64,000 nt of DNA from Akkermansiaceae bacterium (GCA_018402445.1 JAGYIT010000007.1:248001-312000); one strand, 5' to 3'. Shown: positions 8,743 to 19,307, counted from the stretch's first letter. Numbers and translations are program-made. Notes: generated by a model from the letters alone, not told the origin.

Positions 8743-9752
8743 TCGAGGATTTCATCACCCATTTCCGCTTCGCCCAGCCGGGCTGGTTGCTGCTCTTCAT
8801 CCCAAGCCTGCTTTTGTTGCTGCTGCGGCGGGGCAGGGGAGCGACGGGAGCGGTGATGTTCCCGAACCTTGGCGTGCTGCTGAGCCTCGGAAAAAAGGTC
8901 AACCGCCTAGCGTGGAACCTCGGCGTGCCGTTGGTGTTCACCTCGCTGGTTTTCGCGATCTTCGGCATGGCCCGGCCGGTGTGGCGCAACGAATACCAGA
9001 GCCGCATCGCCAGCGGCATCGATATCGTGCTCGCCTTCGACGTTTCCCTTTCCATGGACATCGATGATTTCCGCTTGGACGGCAGGCCGATGAAGCGCAT
9101 CGACGCCGCGAAGAAAGTGGTGGACGCGTTCATCTCGCGGAGGCCGGATGACAGGATCGGCTTGGTGGCGTTCGCGGGCAGGCCGGTTTCGGTAAGCCCG
9201 ATCACGTTGGATCACGATTGGCTGCGCCTTGGTCTCGACGGGTTGCGGCTAAACCGCCAGGGCGTCGGCACAGTGGAAGAGCAGGGCACGGCGATTGGAT
9301 CCGCGCTGGCGAGCGCGGCCACCCGCCTCGACAACCGCGACGCAAAAAGCAAGATCATCGTGCTCATCACCGATGGCGCGAGCAACTCCGGCAAGATTTC
9401 CCCGCTGGAGGCGGCGAAGGAGATCAAGACGCTTGGCATCAAGACCTACACCGTCGCGATCGGCACCACCGAAGGCCGGGTTTCGCGCGGCATCCAGTCC
9501 TATCCCCGCCAGGAATTCGACCTCCCGACCCTTCGGAAAATCGCCAGCGAGACCGGCGGCGAACATTTCTGGGCGCAGAATCTCGAGGATCTGGAGAAAA
9601 ATTTCCGCACTATCGATGATCTTGAGAAAACCGAATCCCGCAGCCTGACGGTGACGGACGACCGCGAGCTTTACGCTTGGTTCGTCGGGGTTTCCCTGCT
9701 GGCGGCGCTCGGTTTCGCGGTGTATATCTCCCTGAACAGGACAAGCGGCTGA
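8739..9752 (+). CDS. batA: BatA-type von Willebrand factor A membrane protein
   Basis: The 337-residue protein has N-terminal membrane helices (residues ~14-30 and ~62-80), a VWA domain and a C-terminal helix near residue 315. The MIDAS motif is DVSLSMD (D101, S103, S105), and the later T/D positions lie in VAFAGRPVSVSPITLD and LITDGASNSG. In Bacteroidetes the Bat (aerotolerance) proteins form envelope complexes; by analogy this is an inner-membrane protein with an extracytoplasmic VWA domain. It overlaps the previous gene by 4 bp and is followed after 1 bp by BatB. Confidence 0.88.
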   Translation: MIEDFITHFRFAQPGWLLLFIPSLLLLLLRRGRGATGAVMFPNLGVLLSLGKKVNRLAWNLGVPLVFTSLVFAIFGMARPVWRNEYQSRIASGIDIVLAFDVSLSMDIDDFRLDGRPMKRIDAAKKVVDAFISRRPDDRIGLVAFAGRPVSVSPITLDHDWLRLGLDGLRLNRQGVGTVEEQGTAIGSALASAATRLDNRDAKSKIIVLITDGASNSGKISPLEAAKEIKTLGIKTYTVAIGTTEGRVSRGIQSYPRQEFDLPTLRKIASETGGEHFWAQNLEDLEKNFRTIDDLEKTESRSLTVTDDRELYAWFVGVSLLAALGFAVYISLNRTSG

Positions 9753-9753
9753 C

Positions 9754-11722
9754 ATGAATCTCGAATATCCGGCATGGCTTTTGGTGTGGATCGCGGTGCC
9801 GTTCCTGGCCGTCTGCGCGGTGTTGTCGGGGCGTTTCATGAAAGCACCGTGGGATGTGTTCACCGCAGAAAGGCTGCGCGGGCGGCTCATCAGGCGCGAC
9901 CATCCGTTGCCGCGCTGGGTGTCGCTGGGGATGATCCTTGCCGCCATCGTGGCGATGGCCTTCACGCTGGCGCGCCCACAGGGAGACGCCGGCACGAAGA
10001 CCGAAAAGACCACCGGCCGCAACGTGATGATCGCACTCGACCTTTCCCGTAGCATGCGCGTTGAGGACGTGAAGCCGGATCGCCTCGCGCAGGCGAAGAT
10101 CGTCATCTACGAGCTACTCGAATCCCTGAAAAACGACCGCGTGGGCCTGATCGGCTTCGCCGGCTCGCCCTTCCTTTCCGCGCCGCTGACCATCGACCAC
10201 GCCGCCGTGCGGGAAACGGTGGAGGAGATCGATGAAAAATGGATGCCGGTCGGAGGTTCGGATATTTCCGCGGCGGTTCAGCTCGCCACGCAGGCGCTCA
10301 AGGAAACCGGCCAGAAAAACAACGCGCTCATACTTTTGAGCGACGGCGAGGAGAACGAGGGAGACCTCGACGCGATCATCGCGGACGCGGAAAGGGCGGG
10401 CGTCACGATCATCGCCATCGGGGTGGGGACGGAGGACGGCGGGTTCGTGCCGCATCCCGATTTCATCGGCGGGCTTGTCGATTCCGCGGGCAACCGCATC
10501 CTCAGCCGCACCCAGCCGGAGGTGCTGCGGAAACTTGCGGAGGGAACCGGCGGGCGCTACGTCATCGCCGGACGTGGAGCCGATATCCCCGGCATGGTCC
10601 GCGCGGCGACGGAGGGGATCGATTCCTTCGAGCTGGAGGGCGGCGAGACGCAGATCGTAATCGAGTTCTACCAATGGGCCTTGTTTCCGGCCATCGTGTT
10701 CCTCGCCGCCGCGATCATCGGCGGCACGCGCTGGAGGGGGATCGCGGCGACGGCGGCGCTGGTCTTGATGATCCCGCAGGCACGCGCGGATCTCGCCAAG
10801 GACGCGGGCCGCGCGTTTTCCGACGAGAGGTTCGACGAGGCGCGCGATGCCTATCGTGCCTTGGCTGATGAGAAGGGCGAGGGCGAAAAGGCCGCGCGAT
10901 ATCGCCTCGGCGAGGGGCTGGCGGCCTATGAGGCGCAGGATTACCGCGGCGCGCGTTCCGCTTACAGCGCGGCGCTGCTCGCCGAGGACGCGAAAGTCGC
11001 GGGCAAGGGCCACGAGGGCATGGGCAACACGCTTTTCCAGCTCGGCTGGATGGGGCTTTCCGGCAGCCGCTACCCCGTGGGCGAAGAGGTGCCCGATATG
11101 GGGAAATTCGACGAGCTTGTCCGCGAACAACTCAAACGCATGGAGGAATCCGAGCTGCCCGAGTCCGGCGAGACGAACGAGTTCATCCGCATCGACTCCA
11201 TCATTCTAAACTGGGCGGACGCCATCCGCCACTACCGCTCCGCGCAGGTGAAAAACCCAGCCGACGAAAACGCGCGCCGCAACGAGAAGCTGGCCATGGA
11301 TTACCTCGTGCGCCTGAAGGAACTGCTGGAGGAGGAGGAGCAGCAGACCGAACAGGAGATCGAGCAAATGGAGCAGGCACAACCGCAGCCCGGCGACGGC
11401 CCGCCGCAGGAAGGCGAGGGCGACGGAGAGGGCGAACCTCAGGACGGCGAAGGCTCCGGTGAACCCCAGGAGGACGGCAAGGGCGGAGAGGGCGAAGAAC
11501 CCGATGATGAGCGGGGATGGCGGCGACCAGGAATCGGAGGAAGGCGACAAGGGCAAGGAACCCGACGAAAGCGATTCCGAAAGCGATTCCGAGGGCGAGG
11601 CCGATCCCAACGAAACGCCCGAGGAGCGGGCGCGGCGCATCCTTTCCGAAAACGCGGATCTCCAGAAAGGCCCGCTCACCCCCGGGCGGCGCGATTTCCG
11701 CGATCCCGACAAAGATTGGTAA
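9754..11722 (+). CDS. batB: BatB/BatC-type VWA-TPR protein with an apparent +1 frameshift
   Basis: Two N-terminal helices are followed by a VWA domain with MIDAS DLSRSMR (D96, S98, S100), a further membrane helix near residue 310, and TPR-like helices (residues ~350-470, FDEARDAYRALADEKG). A very acidic Gly/Glu/Asp tail comes last. The main frame is lost at 11511-11517: downstream it becomes Arg-rich and fuses to the next gene. The neighbouring frame continues the acidic tail smoothly (GDGGDQESEEGDKG) to TAA at 11720-11722. The span of 1969 nt is one base over a multiple of three, as expected for one extra base, perhaps in GGGG. The true product would be about 655 residues. Confidence 0.8.
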
Positions 11723-11724
11723 CC

Positions 11725-14151
11725 ATGAACGCAACCACGATCAGAACACTCATCCTTTTTCTCCTCGCCGCCACCCTCGGGCACGGCAACGTGCGGAGCC
11801 TGATGTCGTCCGCCTTCCTCGCGCGCGGCGAGAAAGCCGTTTTCGAGATCCGCGTCGAGGGGCAGGAACCCGACGAGATGCCGCGCATCGCCGCGGTGAA
11901 AGGCCTCGATATCGAGCCGATCGGGTTCGGTCGCCCGCAGATGTATCCCGGCCGGCGCATTGAATCGAGCTTCCGTTTCCTTGTCTCCAGCTACGAGGCG
12001 GGCATCCACGAGATCCCGGCCGTGGAGGTGCTGGTCAACGGCACGAAGTGGATGACCAAGCCGATTAGGATCGAGATCTTCGATCCGAGCGACCTGGTGT
12101 GGAGCGAGGCCGCGTCCGATCCCGCGGAACTCGGCGATTCGGTCAGATACGCGAGCATCGTCCGCATCCCGCAGAGGAAATTTTTCGAGAACCAGGCCTT
12201 CGAGAGCGAGATCAAGATCTACGTGCCGCGCGACATCGCACGCTCGATGGCGGACTGGGGGGTGCCTGAGTTCGAGCGCAAGGGGCTTGCCGTCTGGCGC
12301 TACGAGCCGTCCGATCCTCCCGGCGAGGTGAACCTCCTCGGCCAGCCCTACGTTTCGCTCGCCTACAAGACCACGATGACGGCGCTCGCCGCCGGCGACG
12401 TCGAGATCGGCCCCGCGACGGTGCGCCTGATCTATGTGAAAACCATCTTCGACCGCTTCACCCAGCGCGTGCAGTTGCAGGCCAGCCTCGATGTGCCGAC
12501 GCTCGCTTTCACGGTAGCCCCGCTGCCGGTGGGCGCGCCCGAGGGCTTCGATAACGCGGTGGGAAATTTCAGCGTGGAAACCACGATCAAGGAAACGGAT
12601 GTCACCGAGGGCGAGCCGATCGCGCTTGATGTGGTCGTCAGCGGCACCGGCAACCTCGACAACCTGCGCTCGCCGAAGATGGTCGATCCCGAAGGCTGGA
12701 AAGTCTATGACGCGACGCCGAACCAGCGCGGCGAGGAACGCCGGGAGCTGAGCGGGTCGGTGGTGTTCAGTCAGTTCATCCGCCCGCTTGAAATGAAGGT
12801 TGGCGTACCTCCTTTCCGCCTCGTTTTTTTCGATCCGGACACCGAGAAATACAAGACGGTGATGACGGAGATCATCCCCCTGAACATGTCTCCCGCGAAG
12901 GGCGGGGGCGGCTTCCAAGCGTCCGGTCCGCCGCAAACCTTGGCCGTCCCGGTGGAGCGAATGTCGGACATCCTCGGAACGATCAACACGGGCAAAGTGC
13001 TCTCCCCATCCGGGCGTCCGCTGCCACCGTGGTTGCCGCACGCCATCGCGGGAGCGCTGTCGCTGGCGCTCATCGGGCGCGCGCTGTGGATGCGCTACGG
13101 CCATCTTTTCGAGAAGGATATGACGAAACGTGAACTCAAGAAGGACTTCGAAACGCTCGCAAGGGCGGCGTCCGGGGATGGTCTCGCGTTCCTCCGCAAG
13201 GCGGGCGGTTTCGCAGAGCGCTGGCAACTTGCCGATAAGAACGAGGAAGTCCGCGATATCCTCGATGAGCGCGACCGGCTTTGTTTCCGCGAGGCGAAAG
13301 CCGATGTGCCAGTGCCGAAGGGGCGGCGGGAAAAAATCCTGCGCAGCCTGCGCAGGGCGGCGCTGGGGTTGTTCCTGTTCGCCTTCGCGGGCCAGTTGGA
13401 CGCCGAGGAGGTTTCCGCGAAAGCCAACGAAGCCTACGACGCCGCACGCTTCGAGGAGGCCGCGAAGCTTTGGCTCGAGGCCGGGCCTTACCAGGATCTC
13501 AGCGCGGACACGCTCTACAACATTGGCAACTCCGCCTACCGCATGGGCGCGCCGGGACAGGCCGCGCTCTACTACCGCCGCGCCCTCGCCCGCGACAGCG
13601 CCCATGGCGAGGCGCGGCAGAACCTGCGTTTCATCGAGCGGAAATACGGCTCCATCACCGTCGAGCGGCCGTCCTACCAATACGTTATCGCGCGTATCCC
13701 GCTCGCCACATGGCAAGGCGGCCTCTGGACAGGCGCGTGGATGGTGGTCATCGGCCTGCTGCTTTTCCCGGCCACACGCCCCGGCTCGCGGTGGCGCGTG
13801 GCGGGCGTGGTCGGCTTCGTGCTCGGCCCGCTGATGATGTCCATGGGCGCGCTCGGCTGGAGATATTTCCCGGACGACGCCGGCTTCGCCGCCATCGAGC
13901 GGCAGGCGGTCGTGGTCGGTGAAAAAGTCGTCCTGCACACGGACGCCGCGCGGACTTCGCCCGAGGTGATCGACGCGCCGCCGGGTTCCATCGCCGAGGT
14001 GATCCGCCGATCCGGGGATTGGGCTTACGTAGCCTTTGCGACGAAAACGCGCGGCTGGGTGCTCATCGAATCCATCGAAATGGTGATCCCCGAGGGCAAG
14101 CCCCAGCCGCCCAAGCTGAAGAAAACCGCCGCGGACGGAAGTAGCGCATGA
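11725..14151 (+). CDS. batD: BatD-like protein with TPR and SH3-like domains
   Basis: The ATG at 11725, 2 bp after the corrected BatB stop, begins a signal peptide (MNATTIRTLILFLLAATLG). An extracytoplasmic BatD-type region follows: Ig-like strands such as ESEIKIYVPRDIARS and the GEPIALDVVVSGTGNLDNL repeat. A membrane helix lies near residue 440. The C-terminal half adds a TPR pair (ANEAYDAARFEEAAKLWLE, residues ~570-620), two more membrane helices, and a bacterial SH3-like domain ending in WVLIES. The TPR-SH3 part resembles BatE, so this is probably a BatD-BatE fusion of ~808 residues. Without correcting the upstream frameshift it would read as one 1465-residue protein with BatB. Confidence 0.8.
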   Translation: MNATTIRTLILFLLAATLGHGNVRSLMSSAFLARGEKAVFEIRVEGQEPDEMPRIAAVKGLDIEPIGFGRPQMYPGRRIESSFRFLVSSYEAGIHEIPAVEVLVNGTKWMTKPIRIEIFDPSDLVWSEAASDPAELGDSVRYASIVRIPQRKFFENQAFESEIKIYVPRDIARSMADWGVPEFERKGLAVWRYEPSDPPGEVNLLGQPYVSLAYKTTMTALAAGDVEIGPATVRLIYVKTIFDRFTQRVQLQASLDVPTLAFTVAPLPVGAPEGFDNAVGNFSVETTIKETDVTEGEPIALDVVVSGTGNLDNLRSPKMVDPEGWKVYDATPNQRGEERRELSGSVVFSQFIRPLEMKVGVPPFRLVFFDPDTEKYKTVMTEIIPLNMSPAKGGGGFQASGPPQTLAVPVERMSDILGTINTGKVLSPSGRPLPPWLPHAIAGALSLALIGRALWMRYGHLFEKDMTKRELKKDFETLARAASGDGLAFLRKAGGFAERWQLADKNEEVRDILDERDRLCFREAKADVPVPKGRREKILRSLRRAALGLFLFAFAGQLDAEEVSAKANEAYDAARFEEAAKLWLEAGPYQDLSADTLYNIGNSAYRMGAPGQAALYYRRALARDSAHGEARQNLRFIERKYGSITVERPSYQYVIARIPLATWQGGLWTGAWMVVIGLLLFPATRPGSRWRVAGVVGFVLGPLMMSMGALGWRYFPDDAGFAAIERQAVVVGEKVVLHTDAARTSPEVIDAPPGSIAEVIRRSGDWAYVAFATKTRGWVLIESIEMVIPEGKPQPPKLKKTAADGSSA

Positions 14152-15155
14152 GCGACGAGCGCAAGGCATGGCTGTCGAGACGCGACGGCACTGTGATCCT
14201 CGGTCATGGCCCGTTCGTGACATCGGCGCAGCCTCCCGCCGCCGGCGTCGCTTTCTACAAGCGCGACTTCTTTTCCCGCGAGGAAAACCCGTGGCACATC
14301 CCCGCCGACCACGAGGTGATGTCCGCCAATAATTTCCGCGATGTATTGGGCGGTCACCTCCGGTTGGACGTCGAGTGGGAGGCTCCCGACGCGATGCCTT
14401 TCTCCTGCGTGTTCCAGGAAATCATGACCCGCATCCGGCAGGGGATGATCGAGAAAACCGTGCCGGTCGTCACCGAGCGCGGCCTTGTTTCCCGCCCTCC
14501 CGCCGCTGAGATCATGGCCGCGATGGCGATGCGGCAGGCTCCCCTCCAATCCTACGGCTGGGTCTCCGATGAGGACGGCTTCGCGGGGGCTACTCCCGAG
14601 CTTCTGTTCTCCCTGGATGGAAAACGGCTGGAGACGATGGCTCTGGCGGGAACGGCGCGGATGGAGGATGAGGATGTCTTCGCGGTGGATGAAAAGGAGA
14701 TCCGCGAGCACGAATACGTCGCGCAAACGCTGGTCTCGAAGCTACTGGATCTAGGCACACTCCGCCGCCGAGCGCGGGAGGTGCTGCGGCTCGGCTCCAT
14801 CGTCCATTTCCACACCGGCATCACCGTCGATCTCGCGCACCCGCAGGACACGGAAAGCCTGCTCCGCCGTCTCCATCCCACCCCCGCCCTCGGCCCCTTG
14901 CCGCGCACCGACCAGACCATGGCCGCGCTTTCCGGCTGGCGCTCCCAGCTCGGCTGTCCGGCGGAATTTGGTGCGCCCTTCGGTGTCTGGGAAAGCGGGC
15001 GCTTCGAGGCCGTCGTCGCCATCCGCGGCCTCTGGTGGCAGGGAAACCGTATCGCCCTCCCCGCCGGTTGCGGTATCATCGAGGCCAGCCGCCTCGTCAA
15101 TGAATGGCGCGAACTCCGCCTGAAGCGTGACGCTGTAAAACGTTTCGTGGGGTGA
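14148..15155 (+). CDS. Chorismate-binding enzyme, isochorismate-synthase-like
   Basis: The 335-residue protein has the C-terminal catalytic fold shared by isochorismate, anthranilate and aminodeoxychorismate synthases. Visible motifs are GATPELLFS, MALAGTA, EIREHEYV, HFHTGI, LHPTPALGPLPR and AGCGII. The last two favour the isochorismate synthase (MenF) type, which would convert chorismate for menaquinone or siderophore synthesis. It is shorter than stand-alone MenF (~430 residues), mainly at the N-terminus. The start ATG overlaps the batD stop by 4 bp, so it is translationally coupled to the Bat operon, an unexpected partner. No other menaquinone genes are nearby. Confidence 0.82.
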   Translation: MSDERKAWLSRRDGTVILGHGPFVTSAQPPAAGVAFYKRDFFSREENPWHIPADHEVMSANNFRDVLGGHLRLDVEWEAPDAMPFSCVFQEIMTRIRQGMIEKTVPVVTERGLVSRPPAAEIMAAMAMRQAPLQSYGWVSDEDGFAGATPELLFSLDGKRLETMALAGTARMEDEDVFAVDEKEIREHEYVAQTLVSKLLDLGTLRRRAREVLRLGSIVHFHTGITVDLAHPQDTESLLRRLHPTPALGPLPRTDQTMAALSGWRSQLGCPAEFGAPFGVWESGRFEAVVAIRGLWWQGNRIALPAGCGIIEASRLVNEWRELRLKRDAVKRFVG

Positions 15156-15377
15156 ACAGCCGGACTTCGTGATGTAGCCCGCGCGGTGATGTCCCTCTTC
15201 CGGCTGCGCTTCGGCGGCCATGATGTCGATAAATGGCTGGAAGATCTCCGTGTCGCAGTGCGGGACGATGAGGCTGGCGGGGATCACTTCGTCGTCCTCT
15301 CCCCTGGATCACTAGCAGTGGACGCTCAAAGGAGCGGATGCGTTTCACGTTTCGAATTTGCAGAGAGGGCTGCCCGT

Positions 15378-15767
15378 TTAGGGTGCTGAAATGAGGAGTC
15401 CGTGCTTACCGCCCCTCCTGATGAATTTTTTGTCGAAGGTTTTCAGTTCGATCCCGGCACTCTTCACATAATGCATGGCGTCCGCAAAATCGAAGCCTTC
15501 ATCGAAAAATTCCAATACCCGTAGGATGGCAGGCCGATCATCGACCGACACGCTGGGAAGGCAGAGCAATGCACGGATCGCGCCGGATATTTCCTCACGG
15601 GAGAATCCATAGGCGGCGCGTAGAACCCATTCGGTCTCAAGCAATACGCTCTCGGGCAGGTGAACGCGGTTTTTCTCGAAGCAAATCCGGGCACGTTTCC
15701 CCTCGGCTGGATGATCATCCACCAGAAAGCGGACAACCACATTGGTATCGGCGGCGATCATTTCCAT
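15378..15767 (-). CDS. vapC: PIN-domain ribonuclease toxin, VapC-like
   Basis: The 129-residue protein carries the PIN acidic residues: D in AADTNVVVRFLVDD near the N-terminus, E in SVLLETEWVLRA, and D in FDFADAMHY, followed by FDKKF. PIN toxins cleave RNA with a divalent metal ion. The start overlaps the end of the upstream antitoxin gene, the usual toxin-antitoxin arrangement. An internal ATG two codons later (MIAADTN) is an equally good start. This is one of two VapBC-type pairs in the window. Confidence 0.85.
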   Translation of the reverse strand: MEMIAADTNVVVRFLVDDHPAEGKRARICFEKNRVHLPESVLLETEWVLRAAYGFSREEISGAIRALLCLPSVSVDDRPAILRVLEFFDEGFDFADAMHYVKSAGIELKTFDKKFIRRGGKHGLLISAP

Positions 15768-16012
15768 GAACTACGGAATGAACGGTCGATTGCCTCCCTC
15801 ATATCCCGGATGCTCAAGCCCTTGCCCCGCGGCTTGAGCATCCCGGCCACATCACCCACGGCGAGGCCAGCGCTGTCATCCTCCGAAGCGTCCACGCTAT
15901 TAGCCAGGGTGCGGAGGATCTCTGCTTGCAGGCTGCGGGAATGCGCCTTCGCGCGTCTTTTGAAGGCGCAGTGCAGCGGTTCCGGGATGTTTTTCAGCGT
16001 GATGGATGCCAT
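15758..16012 (-). CDS. FitA/Arc-type antitoxin of the PIN toxin
   Basis: The 84-residue protein begins MASITLKNIPEPLH and continues KRRAKAHSRSLQAEIL, a ribbon-helix-helix DNA-binding pattern typical of FitA/VapB-like antitoxins. The ATG at 16012 is preferred because an upstream start at 16033 only adds a short extension unlike the family. The C-terminus is expected to wrap the toxin. The upstream DNA (16020-16040) is short and AT-rich, suitable for an autoregulated promoter. Confidence 0.82.
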   Translation of the reverse strand: MASITLKNIPEPLHCAFKRRAKAHSRSLQAEILRTLANSVDASEDDSAGLAVGDVAGMLKPRGKGLSIRDMREAIDRSFRSSWK

Positions 16013-16078
16013 ACACGCAAGATAAACAACCATTATGGTTGCAGCAAGTCATGATTTCAGCAGAGTAGGCTTGCGCAA

Positions 16079-18680
16079 TCACGGCCACGGATGCCGGGGA
16101 TATCTACCGGCAAGTTCCTTCTTCATCTGCGGGTAGCCGTTCGCCCAGAAGTTCGGGATGTCCTTGGTCATCTGCCACGGGCGCTGGTTCGGCGCGAGGA
16201 TGTGGACGAGCAGCGGAATCCTGCCGCCCGCGATGGTCGGCGTGGTGTTCGTGCCGACGAGCTGAGGGAGCTTCGCAGAAAAGAAGGGATCGTGTTCCGC
16301 GTCGTAGGTGACCTTCGGCGTGTGGCCGGAGGCGAGTCGGATGCGTTCCGGGCAATGGGTGTCTAACAGGTGGCGCTGGTGGGAGGAGAGCCAGTCGTTG
16401 ATCGTCGGCCAGACGGGCGCTTCCTTGATCTCCTTGTAGCTCACCGCGCCGTGGCAGATCTGGGAGACTGCGGCGATGCGGTCTTCCTCCGTCCATGTAG
16501 GCAAGCCCAACTCCGGCATCCATTTCGAAATGCACGACAGGCGGTGGGTGAACTGCTCCACCTGCGCGTCCCAGTTTTTCAGCACGAGCTCGCCGGAAAG
16601 CACGCGCTTCGCGAGCATCTCCGCCGCGGCATCCAGGGGGACGTTGTGGTCGCTTTCCTTGGATTCTAGGGCGAGGTCGCGGAACCGCCTCTGCGTGAGG
16701 CGCACGACCCTTCTACGGGATTCATCGTAGTCCGCTCCGTCGGTGGACTCGATCTCGTCGGGAAACACCTGCGCGATCCACGGCAGCTCGATGGCGGTGG
16801 CAAGGCGGAGGTGGGTGACGGTCTCGCGCGCCTCGACCTCGGTGATCTCGCAGGCGACGAAGGCATCCGCCTTGCGGACACAGGACTGGTCGTCGAGTCG
16901 CCCGCGGCGGTTGCCGATGAGGCGGCAGGCGAGGTTGCCTTGGCTGAGTCGGATGGCGAGTTGGTCGGAGAAGGCGGCGAGGATGGATTTCGCCACCGCT
17001 TCGCGTTTGTTTTGGAAATCGGGGGGCGACCGAAGATCTCCCCCACGTAGCGCGAGCAGGCGCTTGAAGATCTGCGCGGTGTCCCTCGCGCCGCGCGCGT
17101 GGATGCCGAGCGGCGCGGTTCGGCGCGGATCGAAGCCCATGGCCTCGGCGGATTCGAAGGCGCGGTATTCGCCCGCGAAGTCGGAGGGATCGTCGGGAAA
17201 AATGAAATCCTTGCGGGCGGCTCCGGCCTTGCCTTTCGGGAAAATCCCTTCGCCCTGCACGACGGCGGCGATGAAGGCGGCCTCCGGCAGGCAGCCGTTG
17301 TGGAGGCCGGCGATGAGCAAGTCGGGAGAAGCGCGGCTCCAGCGGCAGCGCAGCCATCTCGCGCCCGATGTCGGTGAGGTTTGCGGCGGCGTCGAGCGCT
17401 TGGAGATCGCGGAGCAGGTGCCCGGCTTTTGCGAGGGCTTCGTCGGTGGGCTGGTCGAGCCAGCGAAAACTTCGCGGATCATGGACTCCCGCCGCTTTCA
17501 GTAGCAGCACGGCTTCGGAAAGGTCGATGCGGTGAACCTCGGGTATCTCGAAAGCCTCTCGGCGCGCATGATCCGCCTGGCTCCAGAGGCGCAGGCAACG
17601 GCCCGGCGCGGTGCGTCCGGCGCGACCCGCCCGCTGGTCGGCGGCGGCGCGGGAGATTTTCCGGATCAGGAGGGTGTTGATGCCGCGGCGGGGATCGAAG
17701 GAGGATGCGCGGGCGAGGCCGGAATCGATCACCGTGCGGATGCCGGGGATGGTCAGCGAGGTTTCCGCGACATTAGTGGAAACGATGATCTTCGGCTTCT
17801 CCGAGGGTGCGATGGCCATTTCCTGCTCGGCGGGAGGCAGCGCGGAGTGGAGGGGGAAAATGCCGTGGCCACGGCAGGCGGCGGAGTTTTCCAGCAGCTC
17901 GATGGTGCGCCGGATCTCGTGGGTGCCGGGGAGGAAGACGAGGATGTTCCCGCAATCCGGCATCGCCAGCGCCTCCCGCGTGAGCGCGGCGGCTTGCTCC
18001 CAGACCGGGGCTTCCATGGGCGGGCCGGCCTGGCGGTGGTTCGCGGGAGGACGGTGCGGGCGGTGCAGGATCTCCACGGGAAACGTCCGGCCACCGGCGC
18101 GGAGTTGTGTGACAGGAGCCATGTAATCCGCGAGCACGCCGGTCTCCAAAGTGGCCGACATCACGACCACCCGCAGATCCGGCCGCGCGCCTTCCTGAAG
18201 GTTCAGACAACGCGCCAACGCGATGTCCACCGCGAGGCGGCGCTCATGGAACTCATCGAAAATCACCGCCGAAACCCCTTTCAAGCCCGGATCGTCCTGC
18301 AACATGCGCTGGAAGACGCCATCGGTGACATAGAGGATTTTCGTCTGCGAGGATTGCTTGGAATCGAAACGCACCGCGTAACCGACCTCCTGCCCGAGAG
18401 CCGACTTACGGTTTTTCGCCACGAACCCCGCCAGCAAACGCGCCGCCATCCGCCTCGGCTCGATCACCACCACGCGGCCCGCCATCTCCGGTAAATCCGC
18501 CAACATCCCCGGGACTTCCGTCGATTTCCCGGAGCCCGTCGGCGCGGTCAGCAGCACCCGCGACCGATCCGGCAACACGGCGGCGTCACGGATCTCCCCG
18601 GCGATTTCATGGATGGGCAGCGGCACGCGGGGAAGTTGGGGGAAAGGCAGGGAGGATGCAATCGCGGGGGATTGACGCAC
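16079..18680 (-). CDS. hrpB: ATP-dependent helicase HrpB with an apparent +1 frameshift
   Basis: This is a DEAH-box helicase of the HrpB family. The 5' part has Walker A TAPTGSGKST (residues ~45-54), DEFH, motif III SATL, and motif VI QRAGRAGR. The frame changes at about 17317-17323: one frame runs to LEPRFSRL and the other resumes LIAGLHNGCLPEAA and continues through the HrpB C-terminal domain to KKELAGRYPRHPWP. The span of 2602 nt is a multiple of three plus one, fitting a single inserted base (TT for T on the coding strand). Corrected length is ~866 residues, near the family norm. The biochemical role of HrpB is poorly defined; it may act in RNA metabolism. Confidence 0.9.
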
Positions 18681-18683
18681 CGG

Positions 18684-19307
18684 TCATTCCTGCGTCATCG
18701 AGTCGTATGCTTCCCAAGTTTGCTCGATGTGATGCAGGATCTGCTCTTCGGTCAGCTTGGATGGTCCGCATTTCTCCGCCCAATGACGGCCTGGGTGGAG
18801 CGTGTCCCAGGCGGGTCTTGCCCCTTTGAATCTGCTTTTGCCCGGCGTATGGTTTCCGAAGCCGTCGATGAGCGAATTCCAGATCGGTCTGTGGCGTTGG
18901 ATCAACAGCGACTCCCCGAGCGGAATCCATACGTCATCCACCACCAGATATCGGCAGCAGAAATCAGCGACTTCGACATTGCTTGTTTCCTCGATTGACT
19001 TCCGGTGCTCATCGAGGCGCTTGAAAAGCTTCTTGCCCTTCGCGGAAATCTCCGGATCGGCAAGCCCTTTACGTCCTCCGGACGGTATGGCTTTCCCGAT
19101 GTAAATGGGAACCACGGCACCTTCCTCTCCCCGGTTCATCTCCCCCAGCCTGGCGTAGGGCGCGTACGCTCCCGTGTAGTAAATCACATAAATTCCCGCA
19201 CCCTCAAAACTCTTAATGGAAGCAAGCGGAACCGGGGTTTGCTTCATCAAAGAATCCGCAACGCTTTTTCCAAGGTTCTCTTTCTCAAGGGGATTGTATG
19301 GCTTCAT
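18684..19307 (-). CDS. GIY-YIG restriction endonuclease, Eco29kI-like
   Basis: The 207-residue protein has GAGIYVIYYTG (residues ~36-46) and PIYIGKA, the two halves of a GIY-YIG nuclease core, together with the Eco29kI-family opening NPLEKENLGKSVADSL. Further conserved elements are KRLDEHRKSIEE and ESLLIQRHRPIWNSLIDGFG. The latter supplies the E and N residues of the active site. Eco29kI itself cuts CCGCGG; the target here cannot be read from the sequence. It overlaps the 3' end of the methyltransferase gene by 23 bp, confirming a restriction-modification pair. Here the methyltransferase gene is first in transcription order. Confidence 0.88.
   Translation of the reverse strand: MKPYNPLEKENLGKSVADSLMKQTPVPLASIKSFEGAGIYVIYYTGAYAPYARLGEMNRGEEGAVVPIYIGKAIPSGGRKGLADPEISAKGKKLFKRLDEHRKSIEETSNVEVADFCCRYLVVDDVWIPLGESLLIQRHRPIWNSLIDGFGNHTPGKSRFKGARPAWDTLHPGRHWAEKCGPSKLTEEQILHHIEQTWEAYDSMTQE

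Noticed and set aside
9754..14151. A single 1465-residue BatB-BatD fusion protein
   Set aside because: The linker (11522-11724) in this frame is an Arg-rich nonsense stretch, while the next frame continues the acidic BatB tail to a proper stop 2 bp before the BatD ATG. One extra base explains the fusion.
15156..15377. Frames on both strands in the gap between the chorismate-binding gene and vapC
   Set aside because: Short frames of moderate composition without family match or ribosome-binding site; they extend as shadows of the upstream gene.
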